Of a stretch of 64,000 bases of DNA, positions 8,697 to 16,117 are shown in pieces. Under the pieces are notes generated by a model. That model was not told where the DNA came from. It saw only the letters and a program-made list of their open reading frames with translations, and did no database searches. The translations under genes and the position numbers were made by a program. The first letter of the stretch is position 1; each line of letters begins with the position of its first letter. The stretch comes from Kaistia geumhonensis (lineage in GTDB: Bacteria > Pseudomonadota > Alphaproteobacteria > Rhizobiales > Kaistiaceae). The stretch covers positions 1,364,001 through 1,428,000 of the forward strand of contig NZ_JAUSWJ010000001.1 of the NCBI RefSeq assembly GCF_030815145.1. The letters are read 5' to 3'.

Positions 8697-10058
8697 GTGA
8701 CAGAGGTTCGCCTCCTTTCGACGACTGCCATTCTCGGCTACGGCTTTCCCGAAGATTCGCTGAAGCGCGGCATGGCCCGCAACCCTCACCTGATCGGCGC
8801 CGATGCCGGCAGCGTGGACCCCGGCCCGTATTATCTCGGATCAGGCAAGAGCTTCGCCTCGCCGCGCGCCATCAAGCGCGACCTTCAGCTCATGCTGCGC
8901 GCCTCGGCGGAAACGGGCGTCCCCGTCGCCATCAGCACAGCGGGTGGCGCGGGCGGCGCGCCGCATCTCGAGGCGACGGCGGAGCTTGCTCGCGAGATCG
9001 CCCGCGAGGACAAGCTCGATTTCAAGATGGCGCTGATCGGTTCCGAGCAGGACAAGGCGTTCCTCGCGAGGAAGGCGGCCGAGGGCAAGACCCGCGCCCT
9101 CGCCGGCCTGCCGGCGCTCGGCGGCGAGACCATCGAACGCGCGACCCGCATCGTCGGCCTGATGGGTCCGGAGCCCTATATGGCGGCGCTCGACGCGGGA
9201 GCGCAGGTGATCATCGGCGGTCGCAGCACGGATCCGGCGCCCTGGGCGGCGGCCGTCATCCGCGCAGGTCTGGGCCAGGCCGAGGCCTGGTATGCCGGCA
9301 AGATGCTCGAATGCGGCGCCGAGCCGGCCCTACCCAAGAAGGAGGACTGCCTCTTCGTGACGGTGACTGAGGGCGGCGTCGAATGCGAGCCGACCAACCC
9401 GATCCGCCGCTGCACGCCCATGTCGGTCGCGAACTTCGCCCTGCATGAGAATTCCAGCCCAGTGCGCCATGTCGAGCCAGGCGGCGTGCTCGACACGACC
9501 GACTGCATCTTCGAGGCGGTGAGCGACCGCGCCGTGCGCATCTCCGGCATGCGCTGGGAGCCTTCGGACCGGTTGACCATCAAGCTCGAGGGTGTCGAAC
9601 TCGTCGGCTACCGGGCGGTCGCGATCTGCGCCACGCGCGATCCGGTCCTCATCGCGACCATCGATCCCTATCTGGTCCGGGTCCGCGAGATCGTCGCGGA
9701 AAAGACGAGCGCCTTCGGCATCGCCGCCGCCGACTACGAGCTGGTGATCCGCGTTTATGGTCGCGACGGCGTCATGGGTGCGCTCGAGCCCTACAAGGGG
9801 CCGCTCGGACACGAACTCTGCTTCGTGATCGAAGCGATCTGCCCGACGCAGGAACAGGCGTCCGCCGTCATCGCCATCGCCCGCACCACGATGCTGCATT
9901 CGGACTTTCCCGGCCGCCTCTGCAAAGAGGGCAACATGGCGATCCCGTTTTCGCCGTCGGACCTCGAGGCCGGCGCAATGTATCGCTTCAGCGTCTTTCA
10001 CACGGTCGAAGTCGACACGCCGACCGAAATGTTCCCGATCCGCTACGAGAAAGTCTAG
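8697..10058 (+). CDS. DUF1446 protein (acyclic terpene utilisation AtuA-like)
   Basis: The 453-residue protein belongs to the family named after AtuA of Pseudomonas, whose biochemical activity is not settled. Visible family blocks include GADAGSVDPGPYYLGSGK near residue 35, STAGGAGGAPHLEAT near residue 80, a GGRSTDPAPWAAA block near residue 175 and a C-terminal EGNMAIPFSPSD block. There is no signal peptide, so it is cytoplasmic. It starts at GTG with GAGGAG upstream and is followed after 3 bp by a DUF4387 gene, the standard partner. Family members occur in catabolic operons for branched acids and dicarboxylates; a hydratase or lyase role on a CoA ester or acid is only a suggestion. Confidence 0.88.
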   Translation: MTEVRLLSTTAILGYGFPEDSLKRGMARNPHLIGADAGSVDPGPYYLGSGKSFASPRAIKRDLQLMLRASAETGVPVAISTAGGAGGAPHLEATAELAREIAREDKLDFKMALIGSEQDKAFLARKAAEGKTRALAGLPALGGETIERATRIVGLMGPEPYMAALDAGAQVIIGGRSTDPAPWAAAVIRAGLGQAEAWYAGKMLECGAEPALPKKEDCLFVTVTEGGVECEPTNPIRRCTPMSVANFALHENSSPVRHVEPGGVLDTTDCIFEAVSDRAVRISGMRWEPSDRLTIKLEGVELVGYRAVAICATRDPVLIATIDPYLVRVREIVAEKTSAFGIAAADYELVIRVYGRDGVMGALEPYKGPLGHELCFVIEAICPTQEQASAVIAIARTTMLHSDFPGRLCKEGNMAIPFSPSDLEAGAMYRFSVFHTVEVDTPTEMFPIRYEKV

Positions 10059-10061
10059 TCG

Positions 10062-10385
10062 ATGGCCTCCATCGCTTCCATCGCTCAGGTCTGCAAGAGC
10101 AAGAATGCCGGTCCCTTCTTCTTCACCATCGACGTGGTGTTCGAGAAGAAGGAGATGTTCGAGCGCGTCCGCAGCACCAATGTCCTCAACGCGCAGCTCT
10201 TCGCCGACCTCTACAAGGTTGATCTCGCCGACGTGCAGTTCACCATCTATCCGGCTGCGCTCGCCTTCAAGGCGACGGTGCCCCGCCGCATCCCGGCCGG
10301 CGAGATCGGCGACAGCGACGTCTATGGCGCGCAGCAGCACGCGCCGCTCCTCGCCGTGGACATCCCGATCAACGACCTGAACTAG
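10062..10385 (+). CDS. DUF4387 domain-containing protein
   Basis: This 107-residue protein is a complete DUF4387 family member. It opens with the characteristic VCKSKNAGPFFFTIDVVF stretch and includes the IYPAALAFKATVPR segment. DUF4387 proteins are nearly always encoded beside DUF1446 proteins, and in some relatives the two are fused, so they probably form one enzyme or complex. The gene begins 3 bp after the DUF1446 stop and is followed by a strong terminator, so the pair forms its own transcription unit. No catalytic residues are known. Confidence 0.9.
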   Translation: MASIASIAQVCKSKNAGPFFFTIDVVFEKKEMFERVRSTNVLNAQLFADLYKVDLADVQFTIYPAALAFKATVPRRIPAGEIGDSDVYGAQQHAPLLAVDIPINDLN

Positions 10386-10418
10386 GCTTCCATCTCAACC
10401 GACGCCGATCACGATGAT

Positions 10419-10449
10419 GGCCGGGGCGCACAGCGCCCCGGCCTTTTTT
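10419..10449 (+). terminator. Rho-independent terminator
   Basis: A perfect 11-bp stem (GGCCGGGGCGC, ACA loop, complement) is followed by six T at 10444-10449. It ends the DUF1446-DUF4387 transcript and lies directly before the 3' end of a convergent gene. Confidence 0.93.
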
Positions 10450-10451
10450 CG

Positions 10452-11480
10452 TCACGGCTGAAGGACGATGCGGCCGAAGAAGTTCCGGCTCTCCATGAGC
10501 GCCTGCGCCTCGGCGGCGGCGCTCAGTTCGAACACGTCGTGGATCACCGGCTTCAGATCGCCCCGCGCCATCAGGTCGAGCACGGTCGCGGCGATCTCGC
10601 GGGTGAAGCGACCGCAGCCCATCACGGTCAGATGACGGCGGAAGAAATCGATCATGTCGATGTCGACGACCTCGCCGCCATGAGCGCCGATCGAGGCGAT
10701 GCGGCCGCCATCGGCGAGCGCCTTGATGGTCCCCTTGAGGATGTCGCCGCCGACGCCGTCGAAAGCGAGATCGACGCCGCGGCCGTTGGTGAGGCGCATG
10801 ACGCCCTCAGCGAGGTCTTCCTCGCGATAGTTTACGACGTCATGGGCACCGAGCGCCTTGACCTTGTCGATCTTGTCAGCCGCGCCGACGCTCGCGATCA
10901 CGCGCGCCCCTGCGAGCCGCGCGACCTGGACGGCATGCGAGCCGACGCCGCCCGCCGCGGCATTGATGAGCACCGTCTCGCCGACGCGGATCCTTGCCGT
11001 GGCAACCAGCGCCTCCCAGGCGGTCGCGAACGGCACCATCGACGCGGCGGCATCGACGAAGGACAGCTTCTCAGGCAGGGCGATCAGCTGCGTCTGGCGA
11101 ACCTTCAGCTTCTCGGCATAGCCGCCCCAAACATCGACGCCGAGAATCTGCACGTTGAGGCAGATATTCTCGCGGCCCTCGCGGCAATTGACGCAGTGGC
11201 CGCAGGCCAGCACGAAATGCGGCGATACGCGATCGCCGACCTTCCAGCGCGTGACGTCCGGCCCGATCGCCGCGACCTCGCCGGCCGCATCGACGCCCAT
11301 GACATGGGGCAGCGGCTGCGTCACGCCGAAGACGCCGCGCCGGACATCAATGTCGCAGTGATTGAGTCCCGACGCCCGCACGCGGACGACGACCTCGTCC
11401 TTGACCGGCTCGGGATCGCCGACATCCTGATAGCTCAACTGGTCCGTGCCGCCATAGGCCTTGAGCACCACCGCCTTCAT
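10452..11480 (-). CDS. Zinc-binding medium-chain alcohol dehydrogenase / quinone oxidoreductase family
   Basis: The 342-residue protein has the GroES-like N-domain with LNHCDIDVRRG and a structural-zinc block in which four cysteines are visible (ACGHCVNCREGRENIC). A Rossmann domain follows with AAAGGVGSHAVQ near residue 175. A glycine-rich quinone-oxidoreductase signature and a cysteine set together place it in the zinc-binding MDR group, which reduces or oxidises carbonyls with NAD(P). The ATG at 11480 follows GAGGTGGCT. The longer open frame upstream has no homology and runs through the neighbouring SDR gene. It diverges from that SDR gene across an operator-bearing 97-bp gap. Confidence 0.9.
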   Translation of the reverse strand: MKAVVLKAYGGTDQLSYQDVGDPEPVKDEVVVRVRASGLNHCDIDVRRGVFGVTQPLPHVMGVDAAGEVAAIGPDVTRWKVGDRVSPHFVLACGHCVNCREGRENICLNVQILGVDVWGGYAEKLKVRQTQLIALPEKLSFVDAAASMVPFATAWEALVATARIRVGETVLINAAAGGVGSHAVQVARLAGARVIASVGAADKIDKVKALGAHDVVNYREEDLAEGVMRLTNGRGVDLAFDGVGGDILKGTIKALADGGRIASIGAHGGEVVDIDMIDFFRRHLTVMGCGRFTREIAATVLDLMARGDLKPVIHDVFELSAAAEAQALMESRNFFGRIVLQP

Positions 11481-11512
11481 AGCCACCTCGCATGCTGAAT
11501 CCGAATTCTGTC

Positions 11513-11533
11513 TTCTGTAGACAATTTTTGGGG
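11513..11533. promoter_or_regulatory. Candidate GntR/FCD operator, site D (one good half-site)
   Basis: The left half TTCTGTAGACA is identical to site C, while the right half is degenerate. It lies between the divergent MDR and SDR genes and overlaps a possible promoter for the SDR gene (TAGACA with TATAGA at 11539). Confidence 0.5.
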
Positions 11534-11577
11534 CGTGGTATAGACGGATACGACGATCGTTGGAGAGTGGATCCGAT

Positions 11578-12324
11578 ATGACCGACTTGAGCGGAAAAGT
11601 CGCCGTGGTGACGGGTGCGGGCAGTGGCATCGGCAAGGGTGTCGCGATGACCCTCGGCAAGGCCGGCGCGGCGATCGGCGTGCTCGATCGGAATGCGGCC
11701 TCTGCCGAGGCGGTGGCCGCGGGCCTGCGCGAGGCGGGCGTCGCGGCGATCGCCGTGGTGGCCGACGTCGCCGATGTCGCCATGGTGGAAGCGGCTTTCG
11801 CAAAGGTCGTCGCGGAATTCGGCGAGATCGACATCCTCTTCAACAATGCCGGCATCGACAATTCGGTCGACCTCGTCGACATGGAGCCCGATGTCTGGGA
11901 CGAGATGATCCGCGTCAACCTGCGCAGCCTCTATGTCTGCACGCGCGCCGTGCTGCCTGCGATGAAGCGCAAGGGCTGGGGCCGCATCATCAACACCGCC
12001 TCGCAGAGTGCCTACAAGGGCGCGCCGGGCATGGTGCACTACTGCGCGACGAAGGCGGGCGTGCTCGGCTTCACCCGCGCGCTCGCCTATGAGGTGATCG
12101 GCGACGGCATCACGGTCAACGCCATCGCGCCTGGTCCGATCGACACGCCGATCAAGGATACGCTGCCGCCGGAATGGGTGAAGGCCAAGGTCGAGGGGAC
12201 GCCGATCCGCCGCTTCGGAACGGTCGACGAGGTCGCCCCGACCGTGCTGCTGCTGGCCGGCGACGGCGGCGCCTACTATGTCGGCGCCTGCCTCAACATG
12301 AACGGCGGCGACCACATGGCCTGA
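11578..12324 (+). CDS. SDR-family oxidoreductase
   Basis: The 248-residue short-chain dehydrogenase has TGAGSGIGKG near residue 13, LDRN after the second strand (which favours NAD over NADP), NNAG near residue 89, NTASQSA with the catalytic serine, and YCATK as the active-site tyrosine/lysine. It is the first gene of a rightward unit that continues with an amidohydrolase and a deacetylase-like gene. The ATG at 11578 was chosen over a TTG six codons upstream, since the family usually begins a few residues before the first strand. The substrate is unknown. Confidence 0.92.
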   Translation: MTDLSGKVAVVTGAGSGIGKGVAMTLGKAGAAIGVLDRNAASAEAVAAGLREAGVAAIAVVADVADVAMVEAAFAKVVAEFGEIDILFNNAGIDNSVDLVDMEPDVWDEMIRVNLRSLYVCTRAVLPAMKRKGWGRIINTASQSAYKGAPGMVHYCATKAGVLGFTRALAYEVIGDGITVNAIAPGPIDTPIKDTLPPEWVKAKVEGTPIRRFGTVDEVAPTVLLLAGDGGAYYVGACLNMNGGDHMA

Positions 12325-12367
12325 GTGCGGCCGGCCGCATCATCGAGACGTTTTCCGGGAGTTCAAA

Positions 12368-13084
12368 GTGACCGATACTGACTGGCGCGACCTCCTCTCC
12401 GAGAATGATCGCGCGGTACTCGCGCGGGGACAGTGGGCCCAGCGCGCCGGCTACGGGCAGCGGCCGGCGCTCATCATAGTCGATGCCCAGAACTATATGA
12501 CGGGTATTCCCGGTGCAGCGGACAATGCGGAGAAGTTTCCGCTCTCCTGCGGAGCGGCCGGCTTCGCCGCCGTCGAACGGATCGCCGAGCTGCAGGCCGC
12601 GTGCCGGGCCAGCGGCGTTCCGGTCTTCCAGACGCGCTTCATCGTCAATCCGAATGCCGACGATTGCGGCATGTTCCACCGCAAGGTCGGCGTCGGCGCA
12701 GGGCGCAGCGAGAACCTCTATTTCGCCGGCACGTTCGGCGCCGAGATCGTCGAGACGCTGAAGCCGCGGCCCGACGAGATCGTCCTCGACAAGAAGAAGA
12801 AGTCGGCCTTCTACGGGACCCCGTTGCTGTCGCTTCTGATCGACGCGCGGGTCGATACCTGCATCGTCGTCGGCGGATCGACGTCGAACTGCGTGCGCGC
12901 CACGGCGATCGACAGCGAGCAGAACAACTTCTTCACGATCATCCCCGAAGAGGCGGTGTTCGACCGGATCGACATCTCGCATCGGATCAGCCTGTTCGAC
13001 ATGAACCGCTTCTGCGGCGATGTCGTGCCTCAGGCGGAAGTCCTTTCCTATCTCGCCGGCATCGGCAGCAAGGGCGCGACATGA
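12368..13084 (+). CDS. Isochorismatase-family cysteine hydrolase (N-carbamoylsarcosine amidase-like)
   Basis: The 238-residue protein shows the amidohydrolase triad of this fold: D39 in LIIVDAQN, a lysine in the KKKK run near residue 142-145, and C175 in GGSTSNCVRATA, preceded by a cis-peptide-type VVGGS turn. Such enzymes cleave carbamoyl or amide bonds, for example N-carbamoylsarcosine, ureidoacrylate or nicotinamide. It starts at GTG with GGGAG upstream, lies 43 bp after the SDR gene, and overlaps the next gene by 4 bp. The family assignment is firm; the substrate is not. Confidence 0.9.
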   Translation: MTDTDWRDLLSENDRAVLARGQWAQRAGYGQRPALIIVDAQNYMTGIPGAADNAEKFPLSCGAAGFAAVERIAELQAACRASGVPVFQTRFIVNPNADDCGMFHRKVGVGAGRSENLYFAGTFGAEIVETLKPRPDEIVLDKKKKSAFYGTPLLSLLIDARVDTCIVVGGSTSNCVRATAIDSEQNNFFTIIPEEAVFDRIDISHRISLFDMNRFCGDVVPQAEVLSYLAGIGSKGAT

Positions 13085-14004
13085 GCGTGTTTCGCCCCTT
13101 CGAGGAAACCGCCGTTCCCGGTCCGCGTCGCGATCTCGTCGGCTATGGGCGGACCGTCCCGTCGAAGCCACTGCCGAATGGCGGGCGGGTCGCCGTCAGC
13201 TTCGTCATCAACTACGAGGAAGGGTCGGAATATGCCCATCCCAATGGCGACGGCCGCAACGACGGAATGACGGAGTCGCTCTACGCGATGGATCCGCAAT
13301 ATCGCGATCTCTGCGCCGAGTCGGTCTACGAATATGGCTCGCGCGTCGGCATCTGGCGGCTCGAGCGGCTGTTCTCGTCGCGGAACATCCCGCTTACCTT
13401 CTTCGCGAGCGCCGTGGCGCTGGAGCGCAACCGCGAGGTTGCCGCCTGGATCGTCGAGAAGGGCCACGAGCCATGCTCGCACGGCTGGCGCTGGGAAGAG
13501 GTCTGGAAGCTCGATCGCAACGAGGAGGCCGACCATATTCGCCGCGCCATCGCCTCGTTCGAGGAGACCTGCGGCCAGCGGCCGCTCGGCTGGTATTGCC
13601 GCTATGGCGCCTCGGTCAACACGCGCGAATTGCTCGTCGAGGAAGGCGGCTTCGAATACGATTCGGATGCCTACAACGACGACCTCCCCTATTGGGTGAC
13701 GGTCTCGGGCAAGAAGCATCTCGTCGTCCCCTATTCGGCGACCTACAACGATGCGCGCTTCAGCCTGCTGCCGAGCTATGGCTCGCCGGCCGACTTTCTC
13801 GATAATCTGAAGCGCGGCTTCGACCTCCTGTGGGAGGAAGGCGAGACCAGTCCGCGCATGATGTCGATCGGCCTGCACCCGCGCATCATCGGCCAGGCCA
13901 GCCGCATCCACGCGCTGCGCGAGTTCATCGACTACGCGATCGACCGCGGCGGCGCCGAGTTCATGCGTCGCATCGACATCGCACGCTGGTGGAAGTTGGC
14001 CTGA
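13081..14004 (+). CDS. Polysaccharide deacetylase-family protein (PuuE allantoinase-like)
   Basis: The 307-residue protein has the NodB-like barrel features of the PuuE group: the INYEEGSEYAHPNGD segment near residue 45, the HEPCSHGWRW block near residue 137, and a late GLHPRIIGQ motif. PuuE-type proteins hydrolyse cyclic ureides such as allantoin without the usual deacetylase motifs. The start ATG overlaps the stop of the amidohydrolase gene (ATGA), which supports successive steps in the same pathway. No signal peptide is present, so it acts in the cytoplasm on a small molecule rather than on a polymer. Confidence 0.88.
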   Translation: MSVFRPFEETAVPGPRRDLVGYGRTVPSKPLPNGGRVAVSFVINYEEGSEYAHPNGDGRNDGMTESLYAMDPQYRDLCAESVYEYGSRVGIWRLERLFSSRNIPLTFFASAVALERNREVAAWIVEKGHEPCSHGWRWEEVWKLDRNEEADHIRRAIASFEETCGQRPLGWYCRYGASVNTRELLVEEGGFEYDSDAYNDDLPYWVTVSGKKHLVVPYSATYNDARFSLLPSYGSPADFLDNLKRGFDLLWEEGETSPRMMSIGLHPRIIGQASRIHALREFIDYAIDRGGAEFMRRIDIARWWKLA

Positions 14005-14045
14005 ACAAGGTGGTCCCATCGGAACGCCTGATTGGCCGGCACCTC

Positions 14046-14111
14046 GACTGCCTCCTCCCAGGATGGCAGTCGTTCACGATGGCCCTGCGGCGCCTCAATG
14101 CCTTGAGGCGC
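14046..14111 (+). terminator. Two successive hairpins after the catabolic operon
   Basis: GACTGCC/GGCAGTC (14046-14052 with 14065-14071) is followed by GCGCCTCAA/TTGAGGCGC with a 4-base loop (14090-14098 with 14103-14111). Neither has a U-tract, so Rho-independent termination is uncertain. Confidence 0.4.
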
Positions 14112-14122
14112 TTCGCAAAGCG

Positions 14123-14222
14123 CTAGAGCATGAGGAAGACGACCGGCGTCGTGACGAGCGTCAGGATCGGGCTGACAACGAGGCCGCCGACACTGGCGTA
14201 GCCGAGCCGATGGAGCAGCTCC
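14123..14222 (-). pseudogene. Remnant of the C-terminus of an RND efflux transporter
   Basis: A short leftward frame ends with LGYASVGGLVVSPILTLVTTPVVFLML and a stop, split here as LGYASVGGLVVSP and ILTLVTTPVVFLML. This matches the last transmembrane helix of AcrB/MdtC-type pumps, where a GGL-(I/V)-S...LT-TTPV pattern is standard. No upstream part of the roughly 1000-residue transporter is present, and the frame above it looks random. It appears to be the scar of a deletion between the two sugar transport loci. The match is by motif only. Confidence 0.5.
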
Positions 14223-14271
14223 GAGCCTGTGCCTGTTCCTCCAGCTGCCGCCTGAGCCCTGGTAACGGCCG

Positions 14272-15111
14272 TCAAGCAGCCTTCACGATCCGGAAGCCGT
14301 CGATCTCCTCGACGATCGGCAGCCCTGCCCATCGCTTCGTATCGTGCAGGATGATGAGTCGGTCGAGATCGCCACCGATCTCGGTATTGATCCTGTCGAT
14401 CGTCTTGAGCTGGTCCCAGGTGCTTCCGACGGCGTTGGCGAGCGGCACATAGACGCCGTCGTGGTTGTGGCCGCAGATATTGGCGGTCGTGTAGATGCAG
14501 TCGCCGGCCACCACCAGACGGCCCCTCGCGGTCTCGAGGATAATGAATTGCTGGCCGATCGTGTGGCCTGGACCGGTGCGCACATGCAGACCGGGAAGAA
14601 GATTGTCGCGGTCACCATCCACGAGGTCGAGACGGTGTTCGATCGAGGCGTCGAAGGCCCGGCGCATATCGTCCGGATTGATGATCGCCGTGAGGGCCCC
14701 GAACCGCGGCGGCAGCGCAAGCAGTTCGACCCAGCTCAGGATCTCATGCTTCTGCACATGGATCATCGCATTCGGGAACTTTCCGATCGAGCCCATATGG
14801 TCGAAATGCGCGTGGCTGAGGACGATGTCGGTGACGTCCCCCGCCTCCACGCCTAGCGCCTTGAGCATCGTCAGCGGCGAGATCCAGTCGGGGATGCCGA
14901 ACTTCTCGCTGAACGCGGCGCCGCTGCCTTCACGCATGAAGCCGGTATCGATCAGGACAACCCGGTCGCCACGTCGCGCCAGCACAAAGGAGAAGGGCAG
15001 ATCGACGACGCCAGCGTCGTGCGCCCCGAGGATCAGCCCGGCGACAAGTTGGTCCTTCGAGCGCGCGAATTCGAGGACATGAACGTCCCAGAGAGCCTGT
15101 CCATCTGTCAT
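14272..15111 (-). CDS. Metallo-beta-lactamase-fold hydrolase (AHL-lactonase-like family)
   Basis: The 279-residue protein has the metal-binding HxHxDH motif as SHAHFDHMG near residue 99, a further histidine in GPGHTIGQQ, an aspartate in VAGDCIY and a final histidine in ILHDTKRW. The group includes N-acyl-homoserine lactonases and other lactonases. It is the last gene of a sugar ABC operon, 10 bp after the permease stop, with GAGGAGG before the ATG. In this place a sugar-lactone hydrolase seems more likely than quorum quenching, but this is inference. There is no signal peptide. Confidence 0.88.
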   Translation of the reverse strand: MTDGQALWDVHVLEFARSKDQLVAGLILGAHDAGVVDLPFSFVLARRGDRVVLIDTGFMREGSGAAFSEKFGIPDWISPLTMLKALGVEAGDVTDIVLSHAHFDHMGSIGKFPNAMIHVQKHEILSWVELLALPPRFGALTAIINPDDMRRAFDASIEHRLDLVDGDRDNLLPGLHVRTGPGHTIGQQFIILETARGRLVVAGDCIYTTANICGHNHDGVYVPLANAVGSTWDQLKTIDRINTEIGGDLDRLIILHDTKRWAGLPIVEEIDGFRIVKAA

Positions 15112-15121
15112 CGATGCCTCC

Positions 15122-16117
15122 TCAGCTCTCGGAAATCATGCGGCCAAGGCTGGCCAGTCCCACGGCGACGATCAGGATCGCCCCCTGGAAGATGTACTGC
15201 GAAAAAGTCGGTGCGCCGAAGATGTTCAGGCCGTTGAAGCCGAACGCGATGATGAGCACGCCGACAAATGTGCCAAGCACATGGAACTCGCCGTCGCGCA
15301 TCGTCGCCGAGCCGAGGAAGACGGCTGCGAAGGCCGTGAGCAGATAACTGTCGGCTGCGCTGGTGGTGCCGCTGCCGAGGCGAGAGGCGAGCAGGATGCC
15401 GGTCAGCGCCGCGCACATGCCGGAGACCATGAAGCCGAGTATCTTGATCCGGTCGACATTGATGCCGGCGAGACGGGCCGCTGCCGGATTGCCGCCGACG
15501 GCCTGGATCTCCTGACCGAGGGCCGTGCGCTCGACGAGGATCCAGAGGCCGCCCAGCACGGCAGCCATGATGATGATGTTGTTGGGGATGCCGAACAGCC
15601 AGCGGCCGAGCGACAGCTGCAGGAACGCCTCGGGCACGCCGGCAACGATCGGGACGCCGGCCGAATAGGCAAAAGCGAGGCCGGTCAGGATGGTGCCGAC
15701 GCCAAGCGTCGCGATCACCGAATTGACCTTCGCCTTGGTGACGATGATGCCGTTGACGAAACCGATCAGCGCGCCAAGCGCAATCACAATCACGATGGCC
15801 ACCGGGATCGGCAGCTGGTTGGCGACAATGAGGCCGGTGACAAGCACGCCGTGCAGGCTCGCCGCGAAGCCGATCGACAGATCGAGTTCGCCGACGATGA
15901 CCGCGAGCGTCAATCCACCCGCGATGATCATCGCGAGCGACGCCTGGTTCAGCACATTGGTGAAGTTGGACAGCGTTGGAAACGCCCGCGGCGACAGAAA
16001 GGCGAAAACCGCGATCATCGCCAGAAGGCCGATGATGGTCGCGTAGCGGGCGAAGAAGCCGAGTGCTGCCCTCGATCCTGGCGAAAGGCGCCGTCCGCCG
16101 CTCATCACCATGCTCAT
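15122..16117 (-). CDS. Sugar ABC transporter permease (RbsC family)
   Basis: The 331-residue inner-membrane protein has about ten hydrophobic segments. It carries the carbohydrate-uptake-2 hallmark GELDLSIGFAASLHG near residue 75 and GFVNGIIVTKAKVNSVIATLG after it, both close to consensus. Its ATG overlaps the stop of the ATPase gene (ATGA). It is the third gene of binding protein-ATPase-permease-hydrolase and should import a monosaccharide or polyol. It is not a close copy of the permease at 3169, so the two transporters probably have different ligands. Confidence 0.93.
   Translation of the reverse strand: MSMVMSGGRRLSPGSRAALGFFARYATIIGLLAMIAVFAFLSPRAFPTLSNFTNVLNQASLAMIIAGGLTLAVIVGELDLSIGFAASLHGVLVTGLIVANQLPIPVAIVIVIALGALIGFVNGIIVTKAKVNSVIATLGVGTILTGLAFAYSAGVPIVAGVPEAFLQLSLGRWLFGIPNNIIIMAAVLGGLWILVERTALGQEIQAVGGNPAAARLAGINVDRIKILGFMVSGMCAALTGILLASRLGSGTTSAADSYLLTAFAAVFLGSATMRDGEFHVLGTFVGVLIIAFGFNGLNIFGAPTFSQYIFQGAILIVAVGLASLGRMISES

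Noticed and set aside
11481-11918. N-terminal extension of the MDR gene
   Set aside because: It overlaps the SDR gene on the other strand, and the normal MDR start has a ribosome site.
14272-15111. Interpretation as a dedicated quorum-quenching lactonase
   Set aside because: Position in a sugar ABC operon and absence of any luxI/luxR nearby make a metabolic role more likely; kept only as a family label.
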